NCBI RefSeq assembly: GCF_001399455.2
Contig: NZ_LLEI02000018.1
Location: 1 to 64,000, forward strand
DNA length: 64,000 bases
Source: Vibrio bivalvicida
GTDB lineage: Bacteria; Pseudomonadota; Gammaproteobacteria; Enterobacterales; Vibrionaceae
Reading direction: 5' to 3'
This document shows positions 62,321 to 64,000 of the stretch, one piece after another (position 1 is the stretch's first letter; each line of letters begins with the position of its first letter). The notes under the pieces were generated by a model. The model saw only the letters and a list, made by a program, of their open reading frames with translations, was not told the origin of the DNA and ran no database searches. Both the position numbers and the translations under genes were made by a program.

Positions 62321-62660
62321 CTAAATGCCTTGCGGCCAAACTGTGTTGCACTGATTTCAGTGCACCAATATTCCATTTGTTTTTAGTGCTTTCCCTGCCA
62401 AAAGTGTTGTTTGCCACCATCCTGGTGAATTTTGGCCTTCCATTAACTTCCTGATGCCTGGGCTAGTCCTTAGCCTGATCCGTTTCACTGTCTTAAACCA
62501 TTAGACAAGTCGACCATCCCTATCAAGTAGGTTTCCTACCTACCCTGTATCCTTTCTATAACTACCAAGTTTCCATTACTTGCGTCCGTGGAGACTTCCT
62601 AGTCTTAATTCCGTTATCAGCACCCTGCCGATGAGTACACTTTAGCTACTTGGTAAAATT
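62291..62660 (-). ncRNA. csrC: CsrC-like regulatory RNA
   Basis: Read on the minus strand, this non-coding segment carries 14 GGA motifs by hand count (for example TAGGAAG, ACGGACG, AAGGATAC, CAGGATGG, TGGAAT), several in hairpin loops such as CACCAGGATGGTG, and ends in a terminator. It lies between yihI and engB, where E. coli keeps csrC. GGA density is about half that of the CsrB-type RNA at 16958. The 5' end is approximate. Upstream, an inverted repeat ATCTCTT-AC-AAGAGAT (62774-62789) holds a TGTAAG half of the GacA/VarA consensus. Confidence 0.82.
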
Positions 62661-62841
62661 GAACAATCCATTGAGAGCAAAAAAACTCACTTTTTTATGA
62701 CCAAATTTTCACAGCCCTATTTTTCAATAAGTTACAAAATAGCAGAGGCAATTTACACAACCAAGTATGGACGATCTCTTACAAGAGATAAGGAAAGATC
62801 ACTCACCCCAACCATAGAGAGAATGTGATCGTTCTCAAACG

Positions 62842-62872
62842 AAAAAGCCCAAGCAAACTGCTTGGGCTTTTT
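62842..62872 (-). terminator. Terminator of the cytochrome c4 gene
   Basis: The stem AAAAAGCCCAAGCA / TGCTTGGGCTTTTT lies about 35 bp past the stop codon and has T tracts on both sides. Confidence 0.85.
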
Positions 62873-62907
62873 CATTACAACTTTATGCTCGAACGAATAA
62901 GTAGGGC

Positions 62908-63525
62908 TTAGTGTAGGCCACCAACATATTTAGAAAGAGTATCGATATCTTCATCCGTGAGTTTTTTCGCGATATCACGCATCATCTCGTTCATATCGTT
63001 TCCACGAGAACCATCACGGAATTTTACTAGCTGAGCTTTGATGTAGTCAGCATGCTGGCCAGAAATTTTCGGGAAGCCAGACAGCTCTGTACCATCACCA
63101 CGGGGGCCATGACAGGCAATACATGCTGTTAGTCCACGCTCGGCATCACCAGAGGTATAAAGTACTTTACCCGTATCGACCACATTCTCTGGTGTAGTAT
63201 TGTGAGAAATAGGTAGAGATGCGTAATAAGCCGCCAGGTCTTTCATATCTTCCTCAGATAGTGGCATAGCCATACCACTCATCACAGGATCCATACGACC
63301 TTGCTTACCATTACTAGTCATACCCAACTTGAACTCTTTCAGCTGCTTTTCAATATACTTAGCATGCTGACCTGCAATTTTCGGGTACATAGCGAGTTGA
63401 CTGTTGCCATCAGCACCATGGCAGGCAACACAGGTTTGGGATTTTGCTTTACCAGCTTCAATGTTACCTTGGGCCCACACGGAGCAGCTGGCTAAAAGAC
63501 TCAAGATTAGCGCTAATTTCTTCAT
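62908..63525 (-). CDS. Cytochrome c4, dihaem (205 aa)
   Basis: Periplasmic electron carrier with two similar haem domains. Signal peptide ends near VWAQG (about residue 19). Haem sites are Cys32-Val-Ala-Cys35-His36 and Cys135-Ile-Ala-Cys138-His139, with axial Met candidates in GMTSNGKQGRMDPVMSGMAMPL and NDMNEMMRDI. The repeated YPKIAGQHAKYIEKQL / FPKISGQHADYIKAQL blocks show the internal duplication of cytochrome c4. Such proteins commonly feed cbb3 oxidases. Divergent from engB. Confidence 0.93.
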   Translation of the reverse strand: MKKLALILSLLASCSVWAQGNIEAGKAKSQTCVACHGADGNSQLAMYPKIAGQHAKYIEKQLKEFKLGMTSNGKQGRMDPVMSGMAMPLSEEDMKDLAAYYASLPISHNTTPENVVDTGKVLYTSGDAERGLTACIACHGPRGDGTELSGFPKISGQHADYIKAQLVKFRDGSRGNDMNEMMRDIAKKLTDEDIDTLSKYVGGLH

Positions 63526-63681
63526 GACATTCCATTATAATTATCAAGCTTCCGGTACCACTTGCAGGGCGTGTTGACCTTTTCATGGTACAATAGGCGA
63601 CCTTATGCCGAGCACGGTTATTTTACACAATTTCACAAAAAAGTAATCAATCGACTACACAAAGTCGAGATGGAGTTAACA

Positions 63682-64000
63682 GTGAGCGTAAAAATTCATT
63701 ATCAAAACACCCATTTCATCACGAGTGCACCTGATATTCGTCACTTGCCAGAAGATGAAGGTATCGAAGTTGCGTTTGCAGGACGCTCCAATGCGGGTAA
63801 GTCTAGTTCTTTAAACCGCCTAACGAACCAACGCAGCCTTGCAAAAACCAGTAAAACACCTGGTCGTACACAACTCATTAACCTTTTTAAGGTTACCGAT
63901 GGTTGTCATATCGTCGATTTACCAGGTTATGGCTTTGCTCAAGTCCCCCTAGAAATGAAGAAAAAGTGGCAAAAGTCTTTAGGTGAGTACTTGCAAAAGC
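63682..64000 (+). CDS. engB: Ribosome-biogenesis GTPase EngB/YsxC, N-terminal part (runs off the right edge)
   Basis: Starts at a GTG behind GGAG: translated N-terminus (M)[22 protein letters not shown]. The GTPase P-loop GRSNAGKSS, switch I region [10 protein letters not shown] and G3 motif DLPGYG are visible in the 106 codons present. EngB takes part in 50S subunit assembly. Neighbourhood with a csrC-like RNA and yihI matches E. coli (yihA-csrC-yihI). Incomplete at the window end. Confidence 0.93.
   Translation, partial: MSVKIHYQNTHFITSAPDIRHLPEDEGIEVAFAGRSNAGKSSSLNRLTNQRSLAKTSKTPGRTQLINLFKVTDGCHIVDLPGYGFAQVPLEMKKKWQKSLGEYLQK

Noticed and set aside
62700..62907. Spot 42 RNA near engB
   Set aside because: In E. 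coli spf lies near engB, but its conserved sequence and terminator were not found here; the hairpin at 62842-62872 belongs to the cytochrome c4 gene.

Overview
The window reads as one continuous piece of a Vibrio-type (Vibrionaceae) chromosome. Evidence: gammaproteobacterial housekeeping genes in familiar order (rho-trxA-rhlB-gppA, ilvC/ilvY, hemN-yihI-engB), long Vibrio-like protein versions, Csr-type sRNAs in a conserved neighbourhood, and a tRNA array beside cytochrome c5 and rep. No phage, transposase, CRISPR array or integron was seen.

Layout. 1-390: leader and two promoters of an rRNA operon transcribed leftwards off the window. 396-4337: flavin reductase, ferredoxin, UbiD and a periplasmic protein of unknown role. 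4442-9139: rho, trxA, rhlB, gppA. 9203-12220: queuosine-precursor transporter yhhQ with a candidate preQ1-I riboswitch, a small DUF3630-like protein and recQ. 12392-16787: rarD, an AraC regulator, a LysE exporter and gamma-glutamyltransferase. 16958-17400: a CsrB-family sRNA with about 29 GGA motifs. 17545-19716: uvrD. 20045-22471: a four-gene bufferin-type RiPP operon (DUF2282 precursor, DUF692/MNIO enzyme, DUF2063 partner, DoxX). 22468-29219: a repeat-bearing lipoprotein, prlC, rlmJ, gor and a chemoreceptor with a CxxCH motif in its sensor domain.

29511-37710 is the least ordinary region. A divergent LysR regulator and an eight-gene leftward operon encode an ABM-like protein, an AfsA-type (A-factor/butyrolactone synthase) hotdog protein, an unrecognised beta-rich protein, a 4-oxalocrotonate tautomerase-like enzyme, a HAD-IB phosphatase, an MFS exporter, a carboxymuconolactone-decarboxylase-like protein and a thiolase; an aldo/keto reductase faces the operon's end. 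Together they look like an undescribed pathway for a small, exported butyrolactone/butenolide-like molecule. This is inference from family membership and gene order.

37765-46047: an orphan response regulator, a membrane-anchored coiled-coil protein, a SPOR protein and a gsiABCD-like peptide ABC importer. 46594-47416: a leftward tRNA operon (Arg-His-[pseudo-Pro]-Pro-His-Pro) with a duplicated tRNA-Pro 3' tail between two terminators. 47665-55245: cytochrome c5, rep, and a TetR-MFP-RND efflux operon with an 18-bp palindrome over its promoter. 55437-64000: ubiK, an intergenic repeat, ilvC/ilvY, hemN, a DUF2489-like gene, yihI, a methyltransferase, a CsrC-like sRNA at the same locus as E. coli csrC (between yihI and engB), cytochrome c4 and the start of engB.

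All functional calls come from reading the translated sequences and recalling families; no database search was run.
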